Shown here piece after piece: positions 46,714-60,637 of a DNA stretch of 64,000 nt. The translations under genes and the position numbers were made by a program. Every line of letters starts with the position of its first letter. Within the stretch, counting starts at the first letter, position 1. The notes below the pieces were generated by a model, which saw nothing but the letters and a program-made list of their open reading frames with translations, ran no database searches and was not told where the DNA came from. Source of the DNA: Microbotryum silenes-acaulis (lineage: Eukaryota > Basidiomycota > Microbotryomycetes > Microbotryales > Microbotryaceae); assembly GCA_003665825.1 (NCBI GenBank), contig QPFY01000004.1, forward strand, positions 1,364,001 to 1,428,000, in the 5' to 3' direction.

Positions 46714-47453
46714 ATGCAGCTCCACCCAGCACCGGTGTCCGAAGCCGACGCGAAACCGTTCGCAACCCGATTCCGACCGTCCGATCCAGTCGAGTACAAT
46801 TGCCTTGCGACCGTTCCAGTACAGTTATTCGATCCTACAAACCGATACATTGGATCCTCTGCATTATTCCCATCCCCACCTGCCTCTCCTCGTCGTGCCA
46901 AGGCGTTCCCACCTAGCCCAACATCCCCTCACCAACCGATAACAATGTATTTTGGTGAATTTTCGGAACTCCATACCACTAAGAGTGATCTTGCTTTGAC
47001 GAGGACAAAACGATCGATGTATCCGCGGGGCGCGGGAGCCTCGGCCGACTCCTTCTCCTGGAATCCCCGGACTCCCCAAAGTGACGAGACCGAATCGATG
47101 ATAGCTTCTTATCGTGAGTGGGGTTTGGCAACTTGTGACCGAACGGCTCAAAACCGAGTGGCAACCCCACATTGATAATCTGTATTCCCTGTCTTCCGCT
47201 CTCCCCTCATGTCATCGCGTCATCGTTATGCCGTCCAGAACTCTCAGGCACCCCTGTCGACCCGGCGCGACAGCGTATCCCGCCGAATTCGTTAGGTTTG
47301 TTCGATTTACCCGCTGCACCGGCCGGCAACTTTGGGTCATTCTACCCTCAATCTTCGCGCAACCCCATTCTACATCGTCACCGCCAGTCCTTCCTCTTGA
47401 CATGCGCACCTCGTCAGTTCTTCTTCGACCGGCCGCAACCGGATCCCCCGTAG
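46714..47453 (+). CDS. Hypothetical disordered protein, two exons
   Basis: Exon 1 from ATG 46,714 (MQLHPAPVSEADAKPF) runs to about 47,114 and ends SDETESMIASY before a GTGAGT donor. An acceptor CGTCCAG near 47,240 joins QLSGTPVDPARQRIPPNSLG in frame, ending TAG at 47,451-47,453. The product is about 205 residues, rich in Pro, Ser and Arg, with no domain I recognise. The join is supported by good splice sites and by composition continuing across it. A further exon around 47,540-47,750 in another frame (PSPRAEASSTDSAFLF) could belong to it. Confidence 0.4.
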
Positions 47454-48829
47454 CCGACGGATTAGTCCTTGAAGGGTCTCAGATTGGATTTGCACCGCTA
47501 ACCCCAACCAACTTTCCCATTCCTTCCCCAAGATCCATCGACTTCTACCTCTTCTCCCGTGAACGTCGTAGCAAGTGGACCAAGGCTACCCTCACCACGA
47601 GCCGAGGCCTCGAGTACGGACTCGGCATTCCTGTTCAGCTCGTTTGCAGTCAACGTGCCGGCTCGCGTGAGCGTCGTCCGGAGTGCATCAAGTCGGAAGG
47701 GGCGGTTCACCTCCTTGTGTACAGCAAACTCACTAGGGTTGATCATGTGAAGGGTACCAAGGATATGTATAGAGAAGGGCGGCGTCCTAAGCTTCGAGGC
47801 GGCAGATGCCGAGCATTCGGAGGATTTCCTAGCAACACCCCTTGGCTTCGCTGCGCTGCTGCGCATCGGACCCGCGTCGCAGTCAGCGTCAGTCGGTTTT
47901 TGTTGCAGTTTGCAGTACACGAATTTGTTTCCTCATTAGTGTTTTGTATAGAAGGGACCAGTCTTATAGATTCCTGGTTGATAGACGTACGCTGTAGTGC
48001 ATTTTTAGACTTTCGCAGAAATGCGACGGTGGTTTCCTTTTGCATCTCCGGGTCCAACTCAGCTCGGCGGGCTGAATCGACCCCGTAGTCCGAACGCTCT
48101 TCCCCCACGCGTGCTACGATCGCCCACGCCTAGGCCCACGCCGCCTCTCCCCACCGAGCCTACTGCCCACGCTCAACCGGAGTCCGATCCGGACGCCGAC
48201 GACGATCCCTGCTCGGCATCGGGATCGCGTGCATGATGCAGGTCACACAAACACCCTCTGCACACGCTTTTTCAGTAGTCTTGTGCAGTCATGAGAAAGG
48301 CAGGTGCCCTGTGGAGCAATGGGGATGTGCCAGCAGCAGCACTACACGGAGCTGTGAAGTCGGGGTTTTTTCTTTCTCTTTTCTTGTTTCCACTACCCTC
48401 TTTATCCTTCTAGCATCGGCCCACTTGCTTGGATCGAGAACATTTCGACCCATCTGGAAATGCCGTCGTTCCCTGTGTATGTAAGTCTCAAAGTGGACGG
48501 GCCGACGAGGCCAAGGCGGCGTTGGGGGGTCCCAATTTCGATTGGCGCGCCGACTTGCTCCTTTCAACTAATGCCCAACTGCGCGCGCGATGCCCCATGG
48601 CCCATGAAGAACACGGACATGCCGATGTCATCACACGATGTTGAATGTAAGTAGATCCAGGAGCGCGTTTGATTCTTTGGGTTCGTTCGTCTATGGTGCG
48701 GGTTGGAAATGCATACAAAAAAGGCCAAAGCGAATAAACAAACCCTTTTCCTCCTACCCCGTAGCCGGCGAAGTCAGGGTGTGAAGGGGAAAGAATTCCT
48801 CCCGAGTGCACCCCTTTTTCTCGTCCAGT
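47454..48829. other. Interval without a supported gene
   Basis: Several open frames overlap on both strands (the longest about 320 codons on the plus strand at 47,114-48,088), but none shows conserved motifs. A 71-codon Pro-rich frame at 48,021-48,236 starts at a true ATG and ends in an acidic tail; it is the best small-gene candidate here, at low confidence. This interval should also hold the 3' end of the zinc transporter transcript. Confidence 0.35.
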
Positions 48830-52174
<3,345 letters not shown>

Positions 52175-52463
52175 GCTGCTACGACTCCACACACAGTTCA
52201 GATCGAGGTCGAGGTCGAGTGACGAAAGTGAGCCTGTCAAGAGGGGCGCGAGGACCGGCGTGGTACTCAATTCGTCCCATAGTGATCTATAGTGATCCTG
52301 GCGACCGCGGCAATTTGTAATGGGCAATTCTTCGCTGGCCAACCCGCCTCGCCGCGCGCGGACCTCTTTATTGCATTATGAAGGCTTTCGCTGCTGCTCC
52401 GCGCTCATCATCGATCATCGATCATCCCCGGCCAAAGTGCGCGGCGTCCTCACGAAGCCAGTG
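52175..52463. promoter_or_regulatory. Shared upstream region of MSC2-like and mitochondrial-type genes
   Basis: About 290 bp between divergent coding starts. An in-frame ATG at 52,320 could start the plus-strand gene earlier. No specific site recognised. Confidence 0.4.
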
Positions 52464-54776
52464 ATGCGCCTGCTCGCATGGAGGGGACGGCCACCACTCA
52501 AACCCCCACCGTTACGGACGCCAGCCGGGTCCTGTCGCCCCTCGTCAACGTCGGCATCCCTGCGTGCCTCTTCTGCCACCACTCGTGCCGCTGAGGTGGT
52601 CGGCGACGAGGATACCGTTGCGGATGAGCTCGACACGACCCACGGCGCAACACGACCGCGGGCCCGATCAGTCTCAACCAACTCCTTCTTTACACGCATC
52701 TACCATCGATTCGGCTCCACCCAAGCACAAGCAAGAGCGGCTCCGTCGCCTCCTCCCGCGCCACCTGAGCAGCTGCTCGAGCGGTTGCTGTCGTCGCTCC
52801 CTCGCATGGCCAATTCGGCCTCGGCGGTACGACTCCAGCACCGATCCCGCGACGACGTACAGCAAGAGCTCTATGCCTGGAAGAGGGCCTGTGCAGCCGC
52901 CTACGTCGCTCTCGATGGCCCCTTGCGCGATACGCAGTCCCTGCAGCTGCACGAACGCATCATCAAGGTCGTCGCCCATACCCTAAGATTGCTCATTCGC
53001 ACAGATCAGGTCCACGCCGCGGCCGAACTCGACAAGGCCTTCTTCACCTCGTCTCCGAACGTCGTCGTTCCTTTCCCACTCTTGCTCAATACCCAAGCCG
53101 CCCGCGCGATTGTGCAGCAGCACCAGCACGCTCGCCATACCCACGCCCAAGCTCGCGATCACCGAAGCGGCTCCGCGGATGCTGATCTCAACACCAGCGC
53201 AGGCTGGCTCTCGACGACTGGGCTAGGATTGGGATTGTACAGAGGCAACATCAGCATGGCGTGGATGCAAGCTTTGGCGCTACGACTCGACTCGCGCGCC
53301 TTCGAGACCCTCGACAGCTTTGGCCAGTTGCTCGCGCTGCTTCACGACGAACAGGGGCATACCCCGCACGGGATCGACCCGCACATCGTCGCCTTTCTCG
53401 TTCGGAAAGCACCCCAACTCGAGAAGCGGCTGTGTGAACTCGGGGCAAGCGAGGAGGTCGCCCGCGCCGAGATGAGTCGCCTCATCCTTGCCATTCGCAA
53501 TCGCACCGAGTTTGAGAACGATCTTGTCGTGCGCCTCTCGGTCGTCGAATCGGCGCTACAACGGCTAGAGCAAGGTCTATGGGACCAGGAATTGTTCAAT
53601 CAGGTGGAACAGGACGTACGGACGCTCATCGACGAGACCGAGAACACGGGTAGCACCGAGCTGGGAGCTGCCGAGGACTTTGACGAACCTCGTCAAGTGC
53701 CCCTGAAGACGCATGCCGAACCTGTGGCAGCAACCCCGATCGAGTTGGTGCATCAACGCGCGCAGATTCTCTCTGCTTCGATCCGGTTTGTCCTCTACCG
53801 AGGGCAAGCCGTCCTCGCTTCCGATCATGCGATGGACGATGCTCGAGCGCTGCACCGCACTCGGATGCAGTTTCGTCAATCGATCTCGACGGCGACGCAA
53901 CTGTACGAGAAGCTGTTGCAGCTCACGCCTCTCGTATCACGTTCACCCCGAGAACTCGGGACGATGCGCGAACGTCAATCCGGGGCATTGTACCGGATCT
54001 TGTGGGCCAGCATTGGATCGAGCGATCACGGCCATCCTATGCCGAGCCCGGAACACGACAAGCACGCGACGATGACGTGGGATCCGCATACGCTGCAACA
54101 AGCTCTTCATGCGGTATCTCATACCTGTCTAGCTGTCGTCGACATCCCCCTCGATCCATGTCGTCTAGCTCGGCGTACACACTCGCACTCCCTTCGCTCA
54201 GGTCGAGATCATCTCCGGACACCCATTTCCGATCCACGTATCATCGGGATCTCGACCGAGTATTGGCGTCAATTGTTGACGATTCTAAGCCTCCCCGCCG
54301 CTCCTTCACGTCGATCACCCCCTCGAGCACCGGCGACTCGACCACCTTGGATCGTATTCAAGCGAACCTTGGAGACGATGCTGTTGACGCGACAGCACGA
54401 CGCATCGAGGCGCCACGTCGAGCCGAGTTCGTCCTCAGCTCGAACGGACCTCGGTCGTTCGATCCGCCTGTTTGAGAAACCGCTCTTCGTCAGACGTGCG
54501 TTTGTACACCACCTCGTCCGTGCGGTTTTACTAGGCGGGTCCGACCCTACCCGAGCCGACGAAAGTACAATCTCCCATCGTGTAAAGTGGTTCTTATCCT
54601 GGATCGATGCATGGTGCGAGACGATCGGGAATGAGGGGAGGAAGGGTTTGATGAGGGAGGCGTTTGGGGAGGTGCTGAGGAAGGAGGGGAGGAGTGTGGT
54701 CGGGTTTCCGAAGAAGGGGGAGGTGGAGGAGGTGGTGAGAAAGTGGGCGAGGGGGAAGGTCAGTATTTGGTGGTAG
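52464..54776 (+). CDS. 770-residue protein with probable mitochondrial presequence, function unknown
   Basis: A long frame without introns, unusual in this window. I do not recognise a family. Starting at ATG 52,464 the N-terminus (MRLLAWRGRPPLKPPPLRTP and the following Ser/Ala/Arg-rich residues) lacks acidic residues for more than 40 positions, like a matrix targeting sequence. An in-frame ATG at 52,320 would put 48 residues before it. The rest is predominantly helical, with Leu/Ala-rich amphipathic segments (for example ERLLSSLPRMANSASAVRLQ and LVRLSVVESALQRLEQGL-like patterns) reminiscent of helical-repeat proteins such as PPR-like RNA-binding factors. That is a guess from texture only. 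The C-terminus, GKVSIWW, ends at 54,776. Confidence 0.7.
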   Translation: MRLLAWRGRPPLKPPPLRTPAGSCRPSSTSASLRASSATTRAAEVVGDEDTVADELDTTHGATRPRARSVSTNSFFTRIYHRFGSTQAQARAAPSPPPAPPEQLLERLLSSLPRMANSASAVRLQHRSRDDVQQELYAWKRACAAAYVALDGPLRDTQSLQLHERIIKVVAHTLRLLIRTDQVHAAAELDKAFFTSSPNVVVPFPLLLNTQAARAIVQQHQHARHTHAQARDHRSGSADADLNTSAGWLSTTGLGLGLYRGNISMAWMQALALRLDSRAFETLDSFGQLLALLHDEQGHTPHGIDPHIVAFLVRKAPQLEKRLCELGASEEVARAEMSRLILAIRNRTEFENDLVVRLSVVESALQRLEQGLWDQELFNQVEQDVRTLIDETENTGSTELGAAEDFDEPRQVPLKTHAEPVAATPIELVHQRAQILSASIRFVLYRGQAVLASDHAMDDARALHRTRMQFRQSISTATQLYEKLLQLTPLVSRSPRELGTMRERQSGALYRILWASIGSSDHGHPMPSPEHDKHATMTWDPHTLQQALHAVSHTCLAVVDIPLDPCRLARRTHSHSLRSGRDHLRTPISDPRIIGISTEYWRQLLTILSLPAAPSRRSPPRAPATRPPWIVFKRTLETMLLTRQHDASRRHVEPSSSSARTDLGRSIRLFEKPLFVRRAFVHHLVRAVLLGGSDPTRADESTISHRVKWFLSWIDAWCETIGNEGRKGLMREAFGEVLRKEGRSVVGFPKKGEVEEVVRKWARGKVSIWW

Positions 54777-55104
54777 GGTTCTGATTAACGGGGGGATGGT
54801 CGAGCTGACGATGGCTTTGACGAGCAGATCACCTCGAGTCGTGCTCGCAACTCGGAGGGGGTATGATGAGTCGCATCGCAAGGATTTTTTCTTTCTTCTT
54901 CTGGTTTCTTGTTGTCACTTTAATACGGTTTGCCTGTTTTTGTTGTACGGATTATGCATCACACGTTGTAAGAATGCAGATCTCGCATCGATGCGTCATG
55001 ATTTGCTTCGCTGGGGTTCCCCTCTCGCAGTGTTCTTTCCGGTAAACATGAGACCCGCTCGATGCTTGTACACGTTTCAGATTGCACCGTCCCACGGCTC
55101 TCAC
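54777..55104. other. Convergent intergenic interval
   Basis: About 330 bp of presumed 3' UTR sequence between the 770-residue gene and GRX5. Nothing else seen. Confidence 0.4.
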
Positions 55105-55772
55105 TCAAGCCCCCTGTGTCGGTAAGGGTTCGTCAACGAGGTTGTGTTCGGCCAAAAGTTTCTCCAATTCGCCCGATTGGTGCATGCCGAGCACGATGTC
55201 GCAGCCTCCGACGAATTCGCCCTTGACGTAAAGCTGAGGGATCGTGGGCCACTCGCTATGGAATGAACGAAGGTGCAAGAGAAAGATCAGTTCGGAGGGA
55301 ATCGCTGCTGTTCGCGCGCGTTTCCCTCGGCGATGGAACGTACGAATAGACCTTGATCCCTTCCCTCAACTCCTGGTCCTCGAGGCAATTGAACGCCTTG
55401 ATCTTGTTCAAGTCGACGCCTTGCACTTGGAGGATTTGTATGACCGCGCGGGAGAAGCCGCATTGGGGCATGTCGGGGGTACCTTTCATGAAGAGCACGA
55501 GCGGGTTGGATTGCACGACCTGTGGCGTAGGGGCGGAGGAGGGGGGTGAGTGCGAGTGCGAGTGCAATCGAACAGAGTCAAGCTTTGTTAACTCTGAAGC
55601 GTACATTGTCAATCTTCTGCCTGGCCTCTGTGGTAAGCGAGCGATGGAGAAGACCGAGCCGAGCGATCGATGACGGACTTGCGAGAACGCGAGTCGAGGC
55701 GAGCGAGGTGGAGGACGAGAGAAGGGATGCACGAGGTGTTCGCAGCGCTTGGCCGAGTCGGAACAGGGACAT
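55105..55772 (-). CDS. GRX5: Mitochondrial monothiol glutaredoxin
   Basis: Matrix [2Fe-2S] carrier of the iron-sulfur cluster pathway, receiving clusters from the Isu scaffold with the help of mtHsp70. Exon 1 (from 55,772) encodes a presequence [20 protein letters not shown] rich in Arg/Ser/Leu, then [10 protein letters not shown]. Exon 2 gives [20 protein letters not shown] with the active-site CGFS, then [20 protein letters not shown]. Exon 3 (after an intron ending at about 55,257) gives [20 protein letters not shown] and the C-terminus. The MKGTP lysine, CGFS, the TIPQLY motif (with the cis-proline) and the GGCD glutathione site are all present, so the protein should be functional. Stop at 55,105-55,107. 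Divergent from the TPR gene with 193 bp between starts. Confidence 0.93.
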
Positions 55773-55965
55773 GGTAGTGGGAGGGTGGGCTGGTGCGGCG
55801 AGAGCGGGTGCGAGGTGAGGTGAGAAGTGGTCAGGAGTCAAAAGGGCTGAGCCTGAAATAAGCTGAACTGAAACTAAAAGCTGAAGCGATGATGTCAAAT
55901 CGACTCTATCGCGCTGATCCGACCTCGGCGCTCCTTCTTTGACGCACCGCCTCGTCCACCCCGGC
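55773..55965. promoter_or_regulatory. 193-bp divergent promoter, GRX5 / TPR gene
   Basis: Short interval between two ATGs on opposite strands; both genes encode proteins with mitochondrial presequences, so co-regulation is plausible. No defined motif recognised. Confidence 0.5.
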
Positions 55966-56976
55966 ATGCTTCGAGCCGTAGCAACTCGACACATGACATC
56001 CCTGACGCGTTCCTCGACCACCGCAGCCCGACTGAGGACGAGTGTACCCGTCACAAACCCCTGGACCGCTCGTCTCTCCCCCTCTTGCACTTGCACCATG
56101 ACACGTGAGGAAAAGGCTTCTGAAACCAGCAGAGCTCATTCATCGTGCTAAGAAACATCTTCCTCCCGCACCCAGGCCACGCGTCATCCTCGACCGATGC
56201 CTCGTCGTTGCAAGATCCTCAGCAAATCCAAGCCCAGGCGGCACTCGATCAGGGCACACTCGCCTTGCAGCACGGTCACCTCGACGAGGCGGCCAAGCAC
56301 TACCAGCACAGTTTGAGCATAAAGGAGAGCTCGATCGCGCACTACAATCTCGGCGTCGTCCAGTTCGTTCTCCTCTTGCGGTGTTCAAGCCTATCTACGC
56401 ACTGATTCCCCGCAACACTGCACCCACCTCAGATATCAACTCTCCTCCTTGCCCGACGCCATAAAATCCTTTGAACGATCGCTCTCGCTCTCCCCCTCCG
56501 TCCCCAACCTAACCCAAGACGTATCGCCCTCGACCCCCTTACAGCCCTTGACCCCGGCCCAACTGATCGCCGCCGATACGCACACCAACCTCGGCGCGGC
56601 CTACATCCTGTCCCAACCCCCGCAACCCCAACTCGCGCTTCAACACCTGCAACACGCCCTGGCGTATAACCCGGAGGATGGTGAGGTGTGTTATAATCTG
56701 GCGGCGGTGTTGGAAGCCACGGGCCATTTCGATGAGGCACTGGTCGCGTTTCAGAGGAGTGAAAAATTGGGCATCGACAGGGCCAAGATCAATATCAGGA
56801 ATGTGAGTAGGGGCGCGGGGAAAGAGTCTGTTTTGGAAGGTGAAAACAAAAAAAAAGTGGCTGATGTGGACTGCGTGCAGTTGGGCGCCAAGATCCTCGG
56901 CAAGATGAGGGAAGAGGAGGAAAAAAAGAGTCAGGGTGGTGGAGAAAAGGGGGAAGGGTCTTTGAAAACGATGTAG
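55966..56976 (+). CDS. Mitochondrial TPR-repeat protein, function unknown
   Basis: Starts MLRAVATRHMTSLTRSSTTA, a good matrix or inner-membrane presequence. Splicing out 56,104-56,176 (GTGAGG to CCCAG) joins T to RHASSSTDASSL in frame. A second intron (about 56,362-56,438, donor GTTCGT) restores GVVQYQLSSLPDAIKSF. A third (from about 56,803) ends before LGAKILGKM. At least three tetratricopeptide repeats are visible: AALDQGTLALQHGHLDEAAK, HTNLGAAYILSQPPQPQLAL and VCYNLAAVLEATGHFDEALV. TPRs bind partner proteins; the partner is unknown. The C-terminus is Lys/Glu-rich. Stop at 56,974-56,976. Confidence 0.78.
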
Positions 56977-57177
56977 AGTCAGAGTGGAGCGACAATGATA
57001 GAATCGGTAGAATACCGAGTGAAGCATCTCTTTGGCAACGCACTCCAATCGAGTCGGGTGAAGCAGACGACCTCGGCCATTCGCAGACCGAGCTCGCCTC
57101 GACATGCAAGTGGTGACTGGCTAGAATACACCAGAGCTTCAAACGACTACCTCTCCAACACCCCGTCTACTCTCCCC

Positions 57178-57762
57178 TCATCCTTCAACAGTCCACGTAT
57201 CCCCCTGCGACCCTCCCTTGAGCCACTTGACCTCCTCCCCCTTTTCCCTCATCAGATCCTCGATCGTTCGTGATCGCTTGGTCGTCGAATCGGAATTGAA
57301 GCCCAGTCCATCTGGGTGCGCGGCGGAAGGTGTTGTGGCGAACCATTCGAGATGGTCGGCTGAATGCGATGGGAGACGAAAGATCAGCTTTTGTGAGTTT
57401 GGCGAGGCGCGTTCCCGAGTGGAGGTGCTCACCGATCAAATGGCGATTCTTGCACGCCGGACACTCGATCAACACCAACCCCTTCTCGTAAGCGTGTTTA
57501 CTGAATTCATGACTACTTCGATGCGAGCACACGCCCAACTTGGGTTCCATCCCCTCCGTCGTGAGCATTGCGGATGATTCAGCTTCGGTTCGAGCGGGGA
57601 CGGCTTCGGGTACGGTGATGGGTACGGGTGCGGTACAGGTGAAGGTGATTTGGAGTCGGCGTTGGATTTGACCGATCGGTGTCTTGACGGGAGGAACTTG
57701 CGAGGAACGGAGGGAGGAGTGGAAGAAGGAGCGGGGCGGATCGAAGGACCTCCTACGACAGG

Positions 57763-57814
<52 letters not shown>

Positions 57815-57943
57815 TGACGACAGCGGCACCGGCACCGGCACCGGCAGCAGGACGGCGGGGAGACGCGATCGAGAGACGCTCGAGCTCGATGCCCAGGAAG
57901 AGGCGGTGATGCGTCTTATGAGAGCACTTTGGAGGGGTGACAT
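57178..57943 (-). CDS. ZIM17: ZIM17/HEP1 (DNL-type zinc finger) mitochondrial Hsp70 escort protein
   Basis: Keeps mitochondrial Hsp70 (Ssc1/Ssq1) soluble, supporting protein import and Fe-S biogenesis. Starts [20 protein letters not shown], a presequence. Family motifs are [34 protein letters not shown] and, after an intron of about 76 bp, ADHLEWF (the HLIADHL signature). Cys pair 2 (CPAC) is normal. Cys pair 1 is not: between FTC and VCSHRSS lie about 37 extra codons unless an intron of 75 or 87 bp (donor GTACCC, acceptor CCCAAG) is removed, which would still leave C-x6-C instead of C-x2-C. A GAGCAC hexanucleotide array (about 57,764-57,811) encodes a Ser-Cys run in the presequence region. 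Stop at 57,178-57,180. Confidence 0.85.
57764..57811. repeat. Hexanucleotide array (GAGCAC) about 8 units
   Basis: A coding microsatellite in ZIM17, giving alternating Ser and Cys on the minus strand (Glu-His on the other). Length variation would alter the presequence region. Confidence 0.85.
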
Positions 57944-58138
57944 CGTAGCGAGTGAGCGTTAGCGATGAGGACGACAGGAAGAGTCGAGAGGGGGGAGGAA
58001 GCCGCTGGAACGCGGGTCGAGAAAGCGGTCCGTGCGCGGGTGGTCGCGCTTCTTGCGAAGTTCGAGCTGGGCGGCGAACCCGGCTTCTCGAGCTCGACCC
58101 CACCCGTAGTACCCCGTACTAGATTCAGTCATCACGCC
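57944..58138. promoter_or_regulatory. 195-bp divergent promoter, ZIM17 / BFR2
   Basis: Short interval between two divergent ATGs. No specific element recognised. Confidence 0.5.
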
Positions 58139-60248
58139 ATGTCGAGTGAGTGCACCTGATAAATCAAAGTTTCGCTCACCGTTCCGCGACTGATCTCGAG
58201 CTGTTGCTCCTGGACCCCTCTTTCCAGAACGACTGACCTTGGCCGAACAGCTCGCTCAGATCGCGGAGCCAGCACCCCAAGGTCAGCCAGCATCCACAGC
58301 TCTTGATCCGGGCATCAGAATCCAGTCCGAGGAGCTGACCATTCCGTTCAACGTTCAACAGATTTCGACCCCGAAGACTCGTATGCGACCTACGCGAACG
58401 AGCGAAACAAAGGCGAGCAAGCAGCCGATTTGGAAGCCGGTCGAGCCGAGTATTTACCAGTTGGGTACGTGACCCGGACAGATTTGGTTCTATGGGAAAA
58501 ATCCTCCCTGGCTGAAAACCGATTCAATTGGTCGCAGGCCCGGGGGGTTGAGAAAGAAGGGCGAGGCGCTGGTCGATTCGAAATATGACGGCAAGAAGGG
58601 GAGTAGGCGGACCATGTTTGGTGGCGAGGAGGACGAGGATGAGGATGAGGAGCATGATGAGGATGACGAAGACCTCGACAAAGACGAAGACAGCGAGCAA
58701 GACGACGACGGAGGCGACGGAGGCGACGACTTTGACGACCTCGTCGGATCCGAGGACTCGCAAGAATTCGCCTCGGCTGATCAGGACGACAACGACGACG
58801 ACGATGAAGGGGAGGACCTGGCCCCCATTGCATCGACAAGCAACAAACAAGCCCCACCATCAGCCCTCAAAACCTCAACCAAGTCCTCCATAACCAAAGG
58901 CAAATCCGCCGATGAACGAGCCATGATTTCGCAACTCCGGACTGCGGCCCACGCCGACATCGAAAAAGGTATCGACGTCAAGAAGCAGCTTTCGTTCTGC
59001 GATAGCGTGCTCGAGTCGAGGATCAAGTTGCAGAAGGCCGTCACTGCCATCAACGTGCTTCCAAGACCGGGGAATGCCGAGATGTACTATGAGCAGGTGG
59101 AGGAGGAGAGGGAACGGGCTAGGCTTGAGGTTGAGGCGCTGAATGAGGAACTGTTCAAGCTCCGGAGTGTGAGTCGCCATGGCGTGCTCGAGTGGCGCGA
59201 AATTGTTTTTGCTCATTGATTTCTCCTTGACCATACCTACTTTCTTGCAGACTATGTTAAAGGAAAAAGAACAGATCCAACTCCCGACAAACCTCGGGCA
59301 ATCGAGGAAACGTCACCGCAACCCCGACTCGGCGCAGGAGTACCTTGCTGCGACGGCCAAGGACCTGGCCGCGATCGAGATCGCGTGAGCACAGTATTCG
59401 TCTTCCAACTGCTCAAGTAAAACCCCATGACTGACTCCTGATCGTCTACCGCCCACCAGCCTCGAGCCCTTCCTCCGCACGACCATCACCAAATGGTCCG
59501 ACAAAGTCCTCGCCGCCTCCGGTCTCGCCCTCGGCAAAGACAAGAAATTCAAAGCCGTGAACCAAAACGCTATGGCGCAAATAGACCATGCGCTCGGACC
59601 TCTGGAACGTGAACGGCTCGTCAAGAGGACTCGGTTGAGAAGGGCGACTGATCGAGCTGTTGTGGGACAAGCTGATTTGGGGACGTTGGAGGGGGAGAAG
59701 ACGCCCGCGGACGAAGAGGTATTTGATGATGGTGATTTCTATCAACAATTGTTGAGGGATGTGATTGAGAGCAGGATGCTCGATCTCGGTGCGTTATTCA
59801 CCTCGGGTCTCGTCCGGACTTGCTTCGATCGGAGTGTTCTGACCGGTTTTGGACCGGTGCACAGACGACCCTACTTTGGAAAGTCTGCGCCAGGCGACGG
59901 CGAGGAGCAAGAAGCAGAAGAAGGTCGTCGATACTCGTGCGAGTAAAGGCCGCAAGATTCGGTACCATGTTCACGAAAAGATGCAGAATTTCATGGTTCC
60001 GATCGAAGCTGGTAAGCTAAGATCTACATACGTTCGTCTCTCTCGCATCTGGAGCTAATTCAGCCTTTCTCATTGCGCTAGGTGGTTGGCACGAGGAGAA
60101 AGTCGACGAACTATTTGCCAGTCTACTAGGTCGTTCGTTCCCTCAAGTCAAGTCGAATGACGCGGAAGCGAGCAAAGTCTCGACAGGGAGGAGTGGTGCG
60201 ACCGCTTCGGAGAATGTCGACGTTGGGTCGCTCAGAATTTTCGGGTAG
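58139..60248 (+). CDS. BFR2: BFR2 / AATF (Che-1, Traube) ribosome biogenesis factor
   Basis: Nucleolar protein of the 90S pre-ribosome, acting in early 18S processing (ANN complex with NOL10/ENP2 in animals). Exon 1 is only ATG TCG A; splicing to about 58,229 gives MSKRLTLAEQLAQIAEPAPQ, the usual family start. Then DPEDSYATYANERN-type N-terminus, a long Asp/Glu tract (about 58,625-58,815), the AATF domain (ISQLRTAAHADIEKGIDVKK, CDSVLESRIKLQKAV) and the TRAUB domain (LLRDVIESRM, RASKGRKIRYHVHEKMQNFM, VDELFASLLG). The last exon ends VGSLRIFG at 60,248. Introns are normal. The family match is unambiguous. Confidence 0.9.
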
Positions 60249-60637
60249 AGGGTGAAGTTCGAGGTACGATGTGTTTGTAATTGCATCTTTGCATTGTAGT
60301 AAAGGGACGTTTCTGCCTGTTTCGGCGTACTTTACCTCCACCTTTTTGGACCATCTTAGTACGAACCCTAGTGAGCGCTCATGGAAACCGGCCACGGTGC
60401 AACGAATTGATGAGCGTCGCGACGACCCGCGTCCCACTCCTCCCTCGCCCACTGCGGCACTCGATTACGACACCGCTCTGCTACGTGCCACAACGGCGGA
60501 CATCGAGGGAAGAACCTATCTCTGGACGTGTGTACCTCTCTCTAGATCGCGTCCGACAACTCTCACTCCCGCGCTACATACACGTCACTTTGGCGAGAAC
60601 GTACGCGAAACTGAGCATCCAGAACGAAACGTTGAGA
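60249..60637. other. Intergenic interval between tandem genes
   Basis: About 390 bp with the BFR2 3' UTR and the promoter of the next gene. The frame of the next gene stays open upstream to about 60,281 but without an in-frame ATG, so nothing supports coding here. Confidence 0.45.

Noticed and set aside
47114..48088. Long plus-strand frame of about 320 codons
   Set aside because: It starts inside the intron proposed for the upstream gene, overlaps good-looking frames on both strands, is Arg-rich throughout and shows no motif; probably chance in GC-rich DNA.
57764..57811. Regular short repeats resembling a CRISPR array
   Set aside because: A plain hexanucleotide microsatellite inside a coding exon, without spacers, in a eukaryotic genome.
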